From the NCBI GenBank assembly GCA_947496535.1, contig CANMDE010000002.1, positions 775,172-839,171 of the forward strand: a DNA stretch of 64,000 nucleotides, in the 5' to 3' direction. Below are positions 1 through 9,540 of this stretch, in pieces (positions within the stretch are counted from its first letter, which is position 1; the number at the start of each line of letters is the position of its first letter). A model generated the notes under the pieces. The model did no database searches, had not been told where the DNA came from, and was given only the letters and a program-made list of their open reading frames with translations. The position numbers and the translations under genes were made by a program. The DNA comes from an uncultured Paracoccaceae bacterium. Lineage in GTDB: Bacteria; Pseudomonadota; Alphaproteobacteria; Rhodobacterales; Rhodobacteraceae.

Positions 1-28
1 GCTGCGGTTCATCTTGCGGAGGCAGATC

Positions 29-370
29 ATGCATGAACTCTCACTTTGCGAAAGCATCCGGCAAGTTGTGGAAAACCACGCAGGCGCCCACTCGGTCGAC
101 CGGGTCAAGCGCGTCTGGGTTGAGCTGGGTTGCTTTTCTTGCGTCTCGCAAGAGGCGCTGAGCTTTGCCTTTGATGTGGTCATGCGCGGGTCGGTCGCCG
201 AGGGGGCCGAACTGATCGTATTGGACCTGCCGGGCAAGGCAATCTGCCACGACTGCGGGAAGGAAGTCACCATTTTGGACCGGCTGGCGTGCTGTCCGAG
301 TTGCGGTGGAACGACGCTGATGCCGACGGCTGGAAATGAGATGCGGATCAAGGATATGGAGGCGGCATAA
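29..370 (+). CDS. hypA: HypA, nickel insertion protein for [NiFe]-hydrogenase
   Basis: Nickel metallochaperone of about 113 residues that delivers Ni to the hydrogenase large subunit together with HypB. The N-terminus MHE supplies the conserved nickel-binding His2, and two Cys pairs (CHDC and CPSC, about residues 70-95) form the structural zinc site. I start at the ATG at 29 because it gives the canonical MHE start and has GGAGG at 18-22; a TTG start at 14 would bury His2. Its stop overlaps the hypB ATG by one base. First gene of a five-gene hyp operon; hydrogenase structural genes are expected upstream, outside the window. Confidence 0.95.
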   Translation: MHELSLCESIRQVVENHAGAHSVDRVKRVWVELGCFSCVSQEALSFAFDVVMRGSVAEGAELIVLDLPGKAICHDCGKEVTILDRLACCPSCGGTTLMPTAGNEMRIKDMEAA

Positions 371-1107
371 TGTGCTCAGTTTGCGGTTGTTCACATACCG
401 ATCAGAAAATGCATGCCGGTCACGGTATGCAGCCAGACAGGCTGATCGAGATCGAGACTGACATCCTGTCGAAAAATAACCAATACGCCGCCGCCAATCG
501 CGCACGGCTGGCCGGATTGAACGCTTATGCGATCAATCTGGTTTCATCGCCCGGATCAGGCAAAACCGCGTTGCTTTGCAAGACGATTCTCGCTTTGTCC
601 GGCCAGCGGCTAGCGGTCATTGAGGGTGATCAACAAACGCAGAACGATGCTGACCGTATTCGCGCGACCGGTGCGCCCGCCGTGCAGATCAACACGGGCA
701 AAGGGTGCCATCTGGACGCGCATATGGTGGGTCATGCGATGGACAAGCTACTGCTCGAACCCGGTACATTGCTGTTCATTGAAAATGTTGGCAACCTTGT
801 CTGCCCCGCCGCGTTTGATTTGGGTGAGGATTGCAAGGTCGCAATCCTCAGCGTGACCGAGGGGGAAGACAAGCCGTTGAAGTATCCCGATATGTTTGCG
901 GCATCAAAACTCGCCATTCTGAACAAGATCGACCTTGCCTCGCATTGCGATGTTGATCTTTCCGCTTACGAGGCGAACCTGCGCCGCATCAATCCTAATA
1001 TTGACATCCTGCATCTGTCGGCCCGCACGGGTGCGGACATGGATAGTTGGCTTGGTTGGTTGAATGCTGAGATCGCCAGAAAGGCAGGGGCCAAGTCATG
1101 TGCCTAG
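370..1107 (+). CDS. hypB: HypB, GTPase for nickel insertion
   Basis: GTPase that powers nickel transfer during [NiFe]-hydrogenase maturation. The N-terminus carries the CSVCGC metal-binding motif; the G1 loop SSPGSGKT lies near residue 57, and NKID (G4) near residue 183. The long His-rich nickel storage stretch of some HypB proteins is reduced to a few His (HAGHG). 245 residues is a normal length for the family. It overlaps hypA by one base and hypC by ten, so translation is probably coupled. Confidence 0.95.
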   Translation: MCSVCGCSHTDQKMHAGHGMQPDRLIEIETDILSKNNQYAAANRARLAGLNAYAINLVSSPGSGKTALLCKTILALSGQRLAVIEGDQQTQNDADRIRATGAPAVQINTGKGCHLDAHMVGHAMDKLLLEPGTLLFIENVGNLVCPAAFDLGEDCKVAILSVTEGEDKPLKYPDMFAASKLAILNKIDLASHCDVDLSAYEANLRRINPNIDILHLSARTGADMDSWLGWLNAEIARKAGAKSCA

Positions 1108-1388
1108 GCATTCCCGGTCAGATCATCGAAATCACCGATGACGAGCGGCAGCTTGCCATCGCAGAGATATCCGGTGTCCGGCGCGAGGTGAATGTAGCTT
1201 GTGTGGCTGACGGCCCTTTGGACGGATTGATTGGATCGTGGGTGCTGATCCATGTTGGGTTCGCGATGAGCCTGATCGACGAAGATGAAGCGGCCGAAAC
1301 GCTTGAGGCGCTTCGCTGCCTTGGCGAAGCACAGGAAACGCTTGAGGCGATTGCCGCTGGCCAAGTCACCATCGAGCTTCCGTCATGA
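1098..1388 (+). CDS. hypC: HypC, hydrogenase assembly chaperone
   Basis: Small chaperone (96 residues) that pairs with HypD to assemble and carry the Fe(CN)2CO unit to the hydrogenase large subunit. The start MCLGIPGQI is diagnostic: Cys2 after the initiator Met binds iron. The start lies inside the 3' end of hypB and the stop overlaps the hypD ATG, as usual in hyp operons. Confidence 0.95.
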   Translation: MCLGIPGQIIEITDDERQLAIAEISGVRREVNVACVADGPLDGLIGSWVLIHVGFAMSLIDEDEAAETLEALRCLGEAQETLEAIAAGQVTIELPS

Positions 1389-2527
1389 GATATGTTGAAG
1401 AATTCCGCGATCCGGTCGCTGCCAAACGGGTGCTGGGCGAGATTGACCGTGTGACCGAGCAAATTGGAGCGACAGCTTCCAGTCCGGTACACATCATGGA
1501 AATCTGCGGTGGCCACACCCATGCAATATTCCGTTACGGGCTGGATAAGTTGACGCCAGATGGGATCGAATTCATTCACGGCCCCGGCTGCCCTGTTTGC
1601 GTTCTGCCGATGCGGCGGATCGACGAATGTGTTCAGCTTGCCGAAAATCCACAGATTATCTTCACTACCTTCGGGGATGCAATGCGTGTTCCCGGCACCG
1701 GCAAGTCACTGATGCAGGCCAAAGCCGAAGGTGCCGATATCCGCATGGTCTATTCTCCGCTGGACGCGCTTGAACTCGCCCGGCGGAACCCGGACAGGGA
1801 AATCGTATTTTTTGGCCTTGGCTTCGAAACCACAACGCCTTCGACCGCGCTGACCATCCAACAGGCCGCGCGGGAAAGGGCCACGAATTTTTCAGTCTTT
1901 TGTAACCACATCACGGTGCCTCCCCCGATCAAGGCGCTCTTGGATGACCCCCATATGGTTTTGGACGGCTTTGTTGGGCCGGGCCATGTCTCAATGGTCA
2001 TTGGCACGAAACCTTATGAGTTTATTGCGAAGGACTATGGCAAACCCATCGTTGTCGCGGGGTTTGAGCCGCTTGATCTGTTGCAGTCCGTGCTGATGGT
2101 CCTCGTCCAAATTCGCGATGGCCGGGCCGAGGTTGAAAACCAATATGCGCGGGTTGTTCCATCCGGCGGGAACCCGGTTTCGCTCGCTGCTATCAATGAT
2201 GTGTATGAACCGCGCCCCAGCTTTGAGTGGCGAGGTCTGGGCGAGATTGACGCGAGCGGTTTGCGTATCAGGGACCGCTACAAGGCATTCGATGCAGAGG
2301 CGAAATTCAGCGTCGGCTACGGCGCGGACAGCCGACCGGGGACCGAACCGGACGGCTGCGCCTGCGGGCAGGTCATGACTGGTCGGATCAAACCGCCAGC
2401 CTGCCCCCACTATGGTACGACCTGCACCCCGGCCACCCCGCTTGGTGCGTTGATGGTCAGTTCCGAAGGTGCCTGTGCTGCCTATTACCAGTATGGGGGT
2501 GTTCGTGCGCCGGAGGCGGCCGAATGA
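1385..2527 (+). CDS. hypD: HypD, Fe-CN-CO scaffold protein
   Basis: 380-residue scaffold where cyanide and CO ligands are attached to iron for the [NiFe]-hydrogenase site. Visible family motifs are CGGHTH (about residue 41), GPGCPVC (about 65) and a Cys-rich C-terminal section (CACG, CPHYGTTC) that binds the [4Fe-4S] cluster. Overlaps hypC by four bases (ATGA) and hypE by four bases. Confidence 0.95.
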   Translation: MRYVEEFRDPVAAKRVLGEIDRVTEQIGATASSPVHIMEICGGHTHAIFRYGLDKLTPDGIEFIHGPGCPVCVLPMRRIDECVQLAENPQIIFTTFGDAMRVPGTGKSLMQAKAEGADIRMVYSPLDALELARRNPDREIVFFGLGFETTTPSTALTIQQAARERATNFSVFCNHITVPPPIKALLDDPHMVLDGFVGPGHVSMVIGTKPYEFIAKDYGKPIVVAGFEPLDLLQSVLMVLVQIRDGRAEVENQYARVVPSGGNPVSLAAINDVYEPRPSFEWRGLGEIDASGLRIRDRYKAFDAEAKFSVGYGADSRPGTEPDGCACGQVMTGRIKPPACPHYGTTCTPATPLGALMVSSEGACAAYYQYGGVRAPEAAE

Positions 2528-3558
2528 ATGTGTCTTTCCGCCCGGAATGTGACCGCATCACGCTGGCCCATGGGGGTGGTGGCAAGGCGATGCATGATTT
2601 GATTAAAGACGTTTTCACGAGTGCCTTCAGACCCGACAGCACCGAAGATCAGGCGCGGCTAGACAATGATGCTTTTTCGGAAAGTGGCGCGCAACTGGCC
2701 TTTACAACTGACAGCTTCGTGGTCGATCCTGTTGAATTTCCCGGTGGCGATATTGGCAAAATCGCTGTTTGTGGCACGGTTAATGACTTGGCCGTTGGCG
2801 GGGCGGTACCACGTTGGCTGTCTGCCGCCTTTATCATTGAAGAAGGCTGTGAGGTCGCGCTGTTGCGGCGCGTGGTGGCGTCGATGAAGGCCGAGGCCGA
2901 CAAAGCCGGGGTCAAGATCGTCACTGGTGATACAAAGGTTGTCGGAAAAGGGTCGGCGGACAAGCTGTTCATCACCACTTCGGGTGTAGGTGTCATTCCA
3001 CCGGGCCGGCAATTGGCAGCGGATATGATCCAACCGGGCGACATTGCCATTGTGAACGGTGTATTGGGCGATCATGGGGCCGCTATCCTGGCGGCGCGAG
3101 GGGATATGGCGCTGTCCAGCGATATCAGGTCTGACTGCCAAAGCCTGAACCAGTTGATCGAACGTGTGCTCAAAGCGGCCCCCGATATAAGGGCGGCAAG
3201 GGATGCAACGCGCGGCGGTCTTGCTTCAACGCTCAATGAAATGGCCGATGCAGCGGGGGTGAGCATCGAGATTGACGAAACAACCCTTCCACTTCGGCCA
3301 GAGGTCAAGGGAATGTGCGAAATCCTCGGACTCGATCCGCTATACCTTGCCAATGAAGGGACATTGGTTCTTTTCGCCCCACCCGATCAGGCCGAGGCCG
3401 CGCTGACTGCGATGCGCCAAGACCCCGCCGGTAAAAACGCAACTATCATTGGGCGCGTCGGTGCGGATAATCCCGGGCGTGTCACGATGCGAACTGTCTT
3501 CGGTGGGGCGCGGATCGTGGATATGCTGGTGGGTGAACAGCTCCCGCGCATTTGCTAG
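2524..3558 (+). CDS. hypE: HypE, carbamoyl dehydratase making the cyanide ligand
   Basis: AIR-synthase-like ATPase (344 residues) that dehydrates the carbamoyl group on its C-terminal Cys to thiocyanate for the hydrogenase iron. The protein ends in PRIC, the exact C-terminal motif needed for carbamoyl transfer by HypF, so it is intact. The N-terminal HGGGGKAMHDL is the nucleotide-binding start of the family. hypF is not in the window. Last recognisable gene of the hyp operon. Confidence 0.95.
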   Translation: MNVSFRPECDRITLAHGGGGKAMHDLIKDVFTSAFRPDSTEDQARLDNDAFSESGAQLAFTTDSFVVDPVEFPGGDIGKIAVCGTVNDLAVGGAVPRWLSAAFIIEEGCEVALLRRVVASMKAEADKAGVKIVTGDTKVVGKGSADKLFITTSGVGVIPPGRQLAADMIQPGDIAIVNGVLGDHGAAILAARGDMALSSDIRSDCQSLNQLIERVLKAAPDIRAARDATRGGLASTLNEMADAAGVSIEIDETTLPLRPEVKGMCEILGLDPLYLANEGTLVLFAPPDQAEAALTAMRQDPAGKNATIIGRVGADNPGRVTMRTVFGGARIVDMLVGEQLPRIC

Positions 3559-3682
3559 GGCCGCGTATCTGACAAAAATCAATTGGGTGCAGCAGGTTTT
3601 GGGCTTCAATGACCCAGCAATTAACATGGTGGCCCACATGACTGGCAAACCCGCCCCAAGCGATATGGCACCAAAGCCATGA
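3559..3682 (+). pseudogene. Possible 3' remnant of a gene lost upstream of the ABC ATPase
   Basis: The gap after hypE stays open in frame 2 up to a TGA at 3680-3682 that overlaps the ATG of the next gene as ATGA. That arrangement is typical of translational coupling between neighbouring transporter genes. The frame has no start of its own outside hypE and encodes about 40 residues ending MAPKP, which I do not recognise. I infer a deletion or rearrangement junction that left the tail of a gene once partnered with the ATPase. It could also be chance. Confidence 0.3.
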
Positions 3683-4707
3683 GTACCCTGCGCCTGAAGG
3701 ATATCAATAAAAGCTTTGGCAGCAATCACGTCCTGCGCGACATCAATCTGACGGTCAAAGACCGTGAATTTGTCGTTGTGGTCGGGCCATCGGGTTGCGG
3801 TAAATCCACGATGCTGCGTGTGATCGCCGGGCTTGAGCTGGTGGATTCCGGCACCGTTGAGATTGATGGCGAAGTTGTGAATGACACGGCACCGGCAAGG
3901 CGCAATATTGCGATGGTTTTTCAAACCTATGCGCTTTATCCGCATATGTCGGTCGCCGACAATTTGTCATTCGGACTGAAGCAAAGGCAAATCGCGCCGG
4001 AAGAGATTGAGCGTAGGATCAACAAGGTTACGCAGACCCTGTCGCTTGAACCCTACCTTGATCGCAAGCCATCCGAACTGTCAGGTGGGCAACGGCAGCG
4101 CGTCGCGCTGGGCCGCGCCCTTGTTCGGCAACCCAAGCTGTTCTTGTTTGATGAGCCGCTTTCCAATCTGGACGCCGCACTGCGGATGAACACACGCATC
4201 GAGATTGCCGAACTGCATCAGTCGCTTGGTATCAGCGTGATTTATGTCACCCATGACCAGACCGAGGCGATGACGTTGGCTGATACAATCGTCGTGATGC
4301 GTGACGGGATTATTGAACAGGTCGGGCCACCGATGGAGCTTTATAACAAACCTACCAACATCTTTGTTGCCGGTTTCTTGGGCTCGCCCGCCATGAATTT
4401 CATTTACCAAAAGGATGTTCCGCTGACCGACGCGTCCTGTGTCGGTTTGCGCCCGGAATACCTGCGCCTTGCTTCGGAAGGGCGCTTGCGTGGTAACGTG
4501 CTGCATTTTGAAAGATTGGGAAGCGACACGCATTTGATCGTCGATTTGGCGCATGGGCAACCGGTCACGGCCCGGTTGATTGGCCAGCTTGAATTCGAAC
4601 GCGGTGATCCCGTTGCCCTGGATTTCGACGACAAGGATATGATCTTGTTTAATGACAACGGTGAACGGATTGAGCCCGACATGCTGGCCGAACAACCCGT
4701 AGCTTAG
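3679..4707 (+). CDS. MalK/UgpC-type ABC transporter ATPase (orphan)
   Basis: ATPase subunit of a carbohydrate- or glycerol-phosphate-type importer (CUT1 family). Walker A GPSGCGKST near residue 37, signature LSGGQ near 134, Walker B LFLFDEP, and a C-terminal TOBE region (about 240-340) that regulates such ATPases. No permease or binding protein is adjacent, so the partner genes are elsewhere or lost. The C-terminus overlaps the convergent lipoprotein gene by four bases. Substrate cannot be read from the sequence. Confidence 0.85.
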   Translation: MSTLRLKDINKSFGSNHVLRDINLTVKDREFVVVVGPSGCGKSTMLRVIAGLELVDSGTVEIDGEVVNDTAPARRNIAMVFQTYALYPHMSVADNLSFGLKQRQIAPEEIERRINKVTQTLSLEPYLDRKPSELSGGQRQRVALGRALVRQPKLFLFDEPLSNLDAALRMNTRIEIAELHQSLGISVIYVTHDQTEAMTLADTIVVMRDGIIEQVGPPMELYNKPTNIFVAGFLGSPAMNFIYQKDVPLTDASCVGLRPEYLRLASEGRLRGNVLHFERLGSDTHLIVDLAHGQPVTARLIGQLEFERGDPVALDFDDKDMILFNDNGERIEPDMLAEQPVA

Positions 4708-5321
4708 CCAGCTGCGACCTGTGATCCGATCCACTGCACGGCCTCTGGAAGTGTCGCATCCATGATCTGCTGAAAGGCCATTGCGATTGGTGCCGCCTCA
4801 TCGCTGGTTGGCGCCGCCACACCCTGAAAAATGCGGGAACCGACGATGCGCTGGTCGCTGTCACGGAGCACGGTCAGATCCAGCGTGACTCCAGCCTCGA
4901 AATCATCCTCGCCCCGGACATCCACCCCAAACCGGTCAATCCGCGTGATCAACACCATATCCGGTACTGGACCTGCCCCGGATGGGCCAACGAACCCGAC
5001 CTGTCCCGATCCGGCAAGAGACCGGATCAGAAGCGATTGCACCAGCAATGGCACGTCGTCGGACCATCGCGCATCCGGCATGTAGGCTATCGACTGTGCA
5101 TTGGGTCGGATCAATATGCTGTCCGTGTCGATGGCCGCCGGTGCCGTCGGCTCCAGCACCAATAGCGTGCGCGAGGTTCGTCTGATTTGGGCGTCAAAGG
5201 AAACAGGGTTCAGGTCATAGACGTCCTGCGGTGTCGCCGCCTCGTTCAGGCTGGTCAGGGCGGTGCAGCCCGGCAGACCAACCATACCGGTCATCATCAT
5301 ACGTCTCGTCAGCTTGGTCAT
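4704..5321 (-). CDS. PqiC/ABC-auxiliary lipoprotein of Mla-type system
   Basis: About 205 residues, a membrane-anchored lipoprotein of the kind that accompanies MCE transporters (DUF330/PqiC-like). Basic N-terminus, hydrophobic stretch and a Cys in LPGC suggest lipid attachment, though Pro before the Gly is unusual in a lipobox. I start at the ATG at 5321, which has GGAGG just upstream, rather than a start inside mlaD. Only two codons separate it from the mlaD stop. Probable role: contact with the outer membrane or stabilising the MCE assembly. Confidence 0.75.
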   Translation of the reverse strand: MTKLTRRMMMTGMVGLPGCTALTSLNEAATPQDVYDLNPVSFDAQIRRTSRTLLVLEPTAPAAIDTDSILIRPNAQSIAYMPDARWSDDVPLLVQSLLIRSLAGSGQVGFVGPSGAGPVPDMVLITRIDRFGVDVRGEDDFEAGVTLDLTVLRDSDQRIVGSRIFQGVAAPTSDEAAPIAMAFQQIMDATLPEAVQWIGSQVAAG

Positions 5322-5325
5322 TGTC

Positions 5326-6525
5326 CTACCTCCGATATTCAGGAACCCGGTCATCCAGCAGAAAACGGGCCGGATCGCTGCTGATCTGGCTCACCAGATT
5401 GCTGAGGGCACGCACCAGCGAGCGGGCCTCGCTACCCAACTGCCCGAAATCCCGCAGGCCGGGGGTCGCTGCTGTTACGCCGCTTTGGATTTGGTCTACT
5501 ACATTGCGGATGTCACTCATGACGGCAGCCCCATCCGTCGCGACTGATGTCATTGCGGCGCTGAACGCCGTTGTTGCTTCCCTCAAGTCGGCAAGGACGG
5601 GGCCGAGATCCGTTGCCATGATCGTGTCGGCCTGACGAAACGCCTGATCCGCGCTTGCAAGGGCGGTGTCTGTATTCGTGAGCGTGGTTGTCAACTTGTC
5701 CGACAGCGGTGGCAGGTCGTTGGTGGCAAGTCGATCTATCGCTTCGAAGGCCGAATTTGCATTCTCAATCGCGGGCCGCATCGCGGCAATCGTGGTGTCG
5801 GCTTCTTCGGCGGTCTCGGTGATGCCTGCCAGCGCTTCATCAGCCCTTGTCAGGGTGGATTGTGCAGAGGCGCTCAGGCTTTCCAACTGGTCGGTAAATG
5901 TCGTGATCTGCTCGGTGGCTTCACTGACCGTATTCGAAATTTCGGAAAAATCGCTGAGGGCGGTGTCGAGTTCCGCCGTCGCAGCCTCGACGTTTTGCAG
6001 GATGTGCTGCACGCGCTCCTGATTTTCCGGGCCCGTGATCGCTTGCAACTGTTCCATAAGATCGGCGGCATCGTTCAGAATATCAGGTGCGCCGCTGACC
6101 AGCGCCTGAAATGACGAACGCTGGGATGAGATAAGCGGTGGTGTGTTTTCTGTCCCGACCAAAAGTGCCGCATCCGGCGATCCGCCCGTCAGCGCAATAT
6201 AGGCCACGCCTGTCAGGCCCAGCGACTCCAACTGTGCAATGGTATCAACGCGCACCGGTGTCTCTGCGTCAATCTCGATCCCGACATAAACAAAACTGGG
6301 ATTGTCTTCCCAGATGCGGATGGACGTGACGCGCCCGACGCTTACCCCATTAAAAAGTACATCGGCCGACTGATCGAGACCGGCGACATCTTCGAATAAC
6401 ACGCCGTACTGCGAGTATTGCCGGTCAATCTGAACGCTGGCCAACCAGATGAAAAAGACTAGGCCACCAAGAATGCCACCAAGAGTGAAAAGACCGATAA
6501 TGATGAAATGCGCGCGGGTTTCCAT
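5326..6525 (-). CDS. mlaD: MlaD-like MCE-domain protein
   Basis: Periplasmic lipid-binding subunit of an ABC phospholipid transporter. After a short cytoplasmic start METRAH, one transmembrane helix (about residues 8-30) precedes an MCE domain (about 35-125). The remaining 270 residues are mostly helical, rich in Ala, Thr and Glu, and look like a long coiled coil, so the protein (about 399 residues) is longer than E. coli MlaD and closer to the Mce/LetB-needle style. The ATG at 6525 overlaps the mlaF stop (TGATG), which fixes the start. Confidence 0.88.
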   Translation of the reverse strand: METRAHFIIIGLFTLGGILGGLVFFIWLASVQIDRQYSQYGVLFEDVAGLDQSADVLFNGVSVGRVTSIRIWEDNPSFVYVGIEIDAETPVRVDTIAQLESLGLTGVAYIALTGGSPDAALLVGTENTPPLISSQRSSFQALVSGAPDILNDAADLMEQLQAITGPENQERVQHILQNVEAATAELDTALSDFSEISNTVSEATEQITTFTDQLESLSASAQSTLTRADEALAGITETAEEADTTIAAMRPAIENANSAFEAIDRLATNDLPPLSDKLTTTLTNTDTALASADQAFRQADTIMATDLGPVLADLREATTAFSAAMTSVATDGAAVMSDIRNVVDQIQSGVTAATPGLRDFGQLGSEARSLVRALSNLVSQISSDPARFLLDDRVPEYRR

Positions 6526-7298
6526 CAGACGGCATCCTTCTGCGCGAGGGCGGCCCTCGCACGGGGACCATTGAAATAGGCCTGTACCCATGGGTGATCG
6601 ACGTTTTGCATATCGGCCATTGTACCAGTGACAAGCACCCGCTTTTCGGCCAATACAGCAATCCGATCACAAATGGCATGCAATGTATCAAGATCATGGG
6701 TGACCAAAAACACCGTTAAGCCAAGCGCCGCCCGCAATTGCGCAATCAATGCGTCAAACGCCGCCGCCCCAATCGGATCAAGACCGGCCGTGGGTTCATC
6801 GAGAAACACAATTTCAGGGTCGAGCGCGATGGCTCGTGCAAAGCCCGCCCGCTTACGCATTCCGCCCGACAATTCGGATGGCATTTTGCTGAATGCGTTC
6901 TCTGGCAGGCCAACCATACGTAGCTTGATGGCGGACAATGCCGCGCGTGTGTCGGGTGCGATATCCAGTAATTCACGCATGGGGGCTTCGATATTTTGTT
7001 GCACACTCAGTGATGAAAACAACGCACCATCCTGAAACATCACACCCCAGCGCCGCCGCAGTTGGACATGTTCCTCGTCGGAGGTGTCCCCTATGCTTTG
7101 ACCAAAGACCCTGATCTGCCCGGCTTGCGGATTTAAAAGTCCGACGATTGCGCGCAACAGAACCGATTTCCCGGTGCCGGAGCCGCCAACGACGCCGATG
7201 ATTTCCCCCTGACGCACGTCAATATCCAGCCCATCATGGACCGTTTGCGTCCCAAAGCGGGTCACCAGACCGCGCACGCTGATGATGGGGTCATCCAT
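6525..7298 (-). CDS. mlaF: MlaF-like ABC ATPase
   Basis: Energises the MlaE-type permease for phospholipid transport across the envelope. Walker A GGSGTGKS (about residue 37), signature LSGGM followed by RKRAGFARA (the Met in place of Gln is typical of MlaF), Walker B VFLDEPTAGLD and H-loop VTHD. About 257 residues. Start is either ATG 7298 or GTG 7304; both overlap or adjoin the mlaE stop. Confidence 0.92.
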   Translation of the reverse strand: MDDPIISVRGLVTRFGTQTVHDGLDIDVRQGEIIGVVGGSGTGKSVLLRAIVGLLNPQAGQIRVFGQSIGDTSDEEHVQLRRRWGVMFQDGALFSSLSVQQNIEAPMRELLDIAPDTRAALSAIKLRMVGLPENAFSKMPSELSGGMRKRAGFARAIALDPEIVFLDEPTAGLDPIGAAAFDALIAQLRAALGLTVFLVTHDLDTLHAICDRIAVLAEKRVLVTGTMADMQNVDHPWVQAYFNGPRARAALAQKDAV

Positions 7299-7300
7299 AA

Positions 7301-8407
7301 TCACACACCCACAATCGCGAAAAAGATCGAAAAGACGGCATCCGATGCGATGACCAGAAATATGGAAAGGACAACCGACGTTGATGTCAGGCGACCCAGC
7401 GACTCTGCATTTCCTTCGACCTGCATACCTTCAAAGCAACCGACGATCCCGATAATCAGTGCGAAGAATGGCGCTTTGATTAACCCGACGCCAAATTGCC
7501 ATGCATCGGTGTTGCTGGCCAAGCGGGTCTGAAAGACCGAAGGACTGACGCCAAGCTCTATCCAGGACATCAGCGCCCCGCCAACCAGACCGGCGACATT
7601 TGCAATGATGCCCAACACTGGCAACATCAAAACAAGTGCTAGAACACGTGGCACCACCAGCACAGCGACCGGATCAAGACCAAGCGTCCGCATCGCGTCC
7701 ACCTCTTCGCGCATTTTCATCGACCCAATGGCCGCGGTAAAGGCGGAACCGGACCGGCCCGCGACGATAATGGCGGTCAGCAGAATGCCCAGCTCTCGCA
7801 GCATTGAGATAGCAATAAGGTCGACCACGAATATCTCGGCCCCGAAAGGCTGCAATTGGGTGGCACCCTGAAACGCCAGTACAACACCGATAAGAAACGC
7901 CATCAGCGACACGATGGGCACCGCGTTCAAGCCGACCTGCTGCATGTGATGAAACATCGAAGTCCACCGAATTTGACCCGGATGGATTATCAACCGCGCG
8001 ATGGTCGCCACCACTTGGCCTGTAAAGCCGACGATGGCGATCCCTTTAAGCGACGCGCCAATAGTATAGCGACCTAAATGATCCAAACGATCCAACACGG
8101 TAAGTTGGACCGGAACCGGGTCCTTATTGGTGGACATGTTTTTGCGGAGAATGGCAAGAAGGTTCCGCTGTTCTTGCGACGCGGCTGTGATCTCGACCTT
8201 CCGGTTTACTGCGATCAGGCTTTGTTCCAGCCGTATGATGGCCCAGGCACCGGCCGTATCGAGCCGGCCGACATGGGTCAGATCAATGGCATGGACCGGC
8301 TTTTGGGGGAGGTCGGCAGAAACGACGCCTTCGATCATGTTGATCAGAAAGTCCCCGCGCAAAACAGCGGTGTCACCTACAACAGTGATATGCGGATCGG
8401 TTTTCAT
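7301..8407 (-). CDS. mlaE: MlaE-like permease with N-terminal STAS domain
   Basis: Inner-membrane permease of the lipid transporter. Residues 1-110 form a STAS-like domain (normally the separate protein MlaB) and residues 115-368 are the MlaE permease with about six hydrophobic helices and the conserved EVDAMRTLG loop. The fusion explains why no mlaB follows. First gene of the four-gene operon running leftward to 4704. Confidence 0.9.
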   Translation of the reverse strand: MKTDPHITVVGDTAVLRGDFLINMIEGVVSADLPQKPVHAIDLTHVGRLDTAGAWAIIRLEQSLIAVNRKVEITAASQEQRNLLAILRKNMSTNKDPVPVQLTVLDRLDHLGRYTIGASLKGIAIVGFTGQVVATIARLIIHPGQIRWTSMFHHMQQVGLNAVPIVSLMAFLIGVVLAFQGATQLQPFGAEIFVVDLIAISMLRELGILLTAIIVAGRSGSAFTAAIGSMKMREEVDAMRTLGLDPVAVLVVPRVLALVLMLPVLGIIANVAGLVGGALMSWIELGVSPSVFQTRLASNTDAWQFGVGLIKAPFFALIIGIVGCFEGMQVEGNAESLGRLTSTSVVLSIFLVIASDAVFSIFFAIVGV

Positions 8408-8611
8408 TTATGGTCAAGATCCCGATGGGACGCAAAATACGAAGGTGTGATAGCCCAGCACTGATCAGTCGTTTTCTATTCGTTGCAACGATTTCTGTCC
8501 CCTCACTAACCGTTCGGCGGAGCAAGAAATTGATCCGTGTCAGTTAATTATGCCGCATTGGGCCACAGGAAGGCTTGTCACAGCGCGTAGTCTCCGCACT
8601 GAACGCTGCAC

Positions 8612-9400
8612 CTACTTCTTGCCGGAGTCGTTCATTGCCGTGAGCTTCTCTTCAATGGCTCTCAGCTTGACCATCACGTCATCCCGGTAGGCATCCGTCG
8701 CCGCACTGTCCTCTGCGACGTGGGCGTCCTGCATTGAGTTCACAATCAAACCGACCAGTAGGTTAACGACCGCGAATGTCGTGACCATGATGAACGGCAC
8801 AAAGAATACCCAGGCATGTGGGTAAACTTCCATCACTGGCCGAACGATACCCATCGACCAGCTTTCCAGAGTCATGATCTGGAAAAGCGTGTAGGCGGAC
8901 AGGCCCAGCGACCCGAACCATTCAGGAAAGCTTGCCCCGAACAGTTTTGTTGCGATCACCGCCCCGATGTAAAACACTAGGCCCATCAGTAAGAATACAG
9001 AGCCCATGCCTGGTAGCGCGTTTACGAAACCTTCCACCACACGGCGGAGCGATGGCACAACAGAAACTACCCGCAAAACGCGCAAGATCCTGAGTGCGCG
9101 CAGAACGGAAAGCCCGTTGTTTCCGGGTATGAACGAAATTCCAACAATCACGAAATCGAAGATATTCCACCCGTTGCGGAAAAATCGTGGACCATGGGCA
9201 AATAGCTTTGCGCCCAATTCTACGACAAAGACTGCCAGACACAGCGTATCTAGCATCAAAATCAAGGGACCGAACTGCGCCATTATACGTGTTGAGGTCT
9301 CCAATCCCAATATCACCGCATTAAATATAATGACGGCCAGAATCGCGTTGCGAACCCAAGCGGTCTCAAGCAGTGATGCAGTTTTGTGGCGAAGCGTCAT
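8612..9400 (-). CDS. Bacterial voltage-gated sodium channel (NaChBac/NavAb family)
   Basis: Six-transmembrane-helix ion channel of 262 residues; four copies would form a pore. The S4 voltage sensor has Arg every third residue (R101, R104, R107, R110), and the selectivity filter is TLESWSM at 177-183, the sodium-channel filter of NavAb. After S6 (about 195-222) the C-terminal tail ends in a heptad-like helix, as in the tetramerising coiled coil of this family. In marine bacteria such channels are linked to motility and pH response. It stands alone, with no operon partner. Confidence 0.9.
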   Translation of the reverse strand: MTLRHKTASLLETAWVRNAILAVIIFNAVILGLETSTRIMAQFGPLILMLDTLCLAVFVVELGAKLFAHGPRFFRNGWNIFDFVIVGISFIPGNNGLSVLRALRILRVLRVVSVVPSLRRVVEGFVNALPGMGSVFLLMGLVFYIGAVIATKLFGASFPEWFGSLGLSAYTLFQIMTLESWSMGIVRPVMEVYPHAWVFFVPFIMVTTFAVVNLLVGLIVNSMQDAHVAEDSAATDAYRDDVMVKLRAIEEKLTAMNDSGKK

Positions 9401-9540
9401 TCGGGAAACTCGTTTGTGATCATCACGCAGATATGTGGTGCTAGCGCGAAGACGGCAAGCGCTGTAACTAACAGAAAAGGGACCCTGTATCAGAAGGGTA
9501 ACGCCGACCCCGAACGACCATTTGGAGCGAAGACAAGAGA

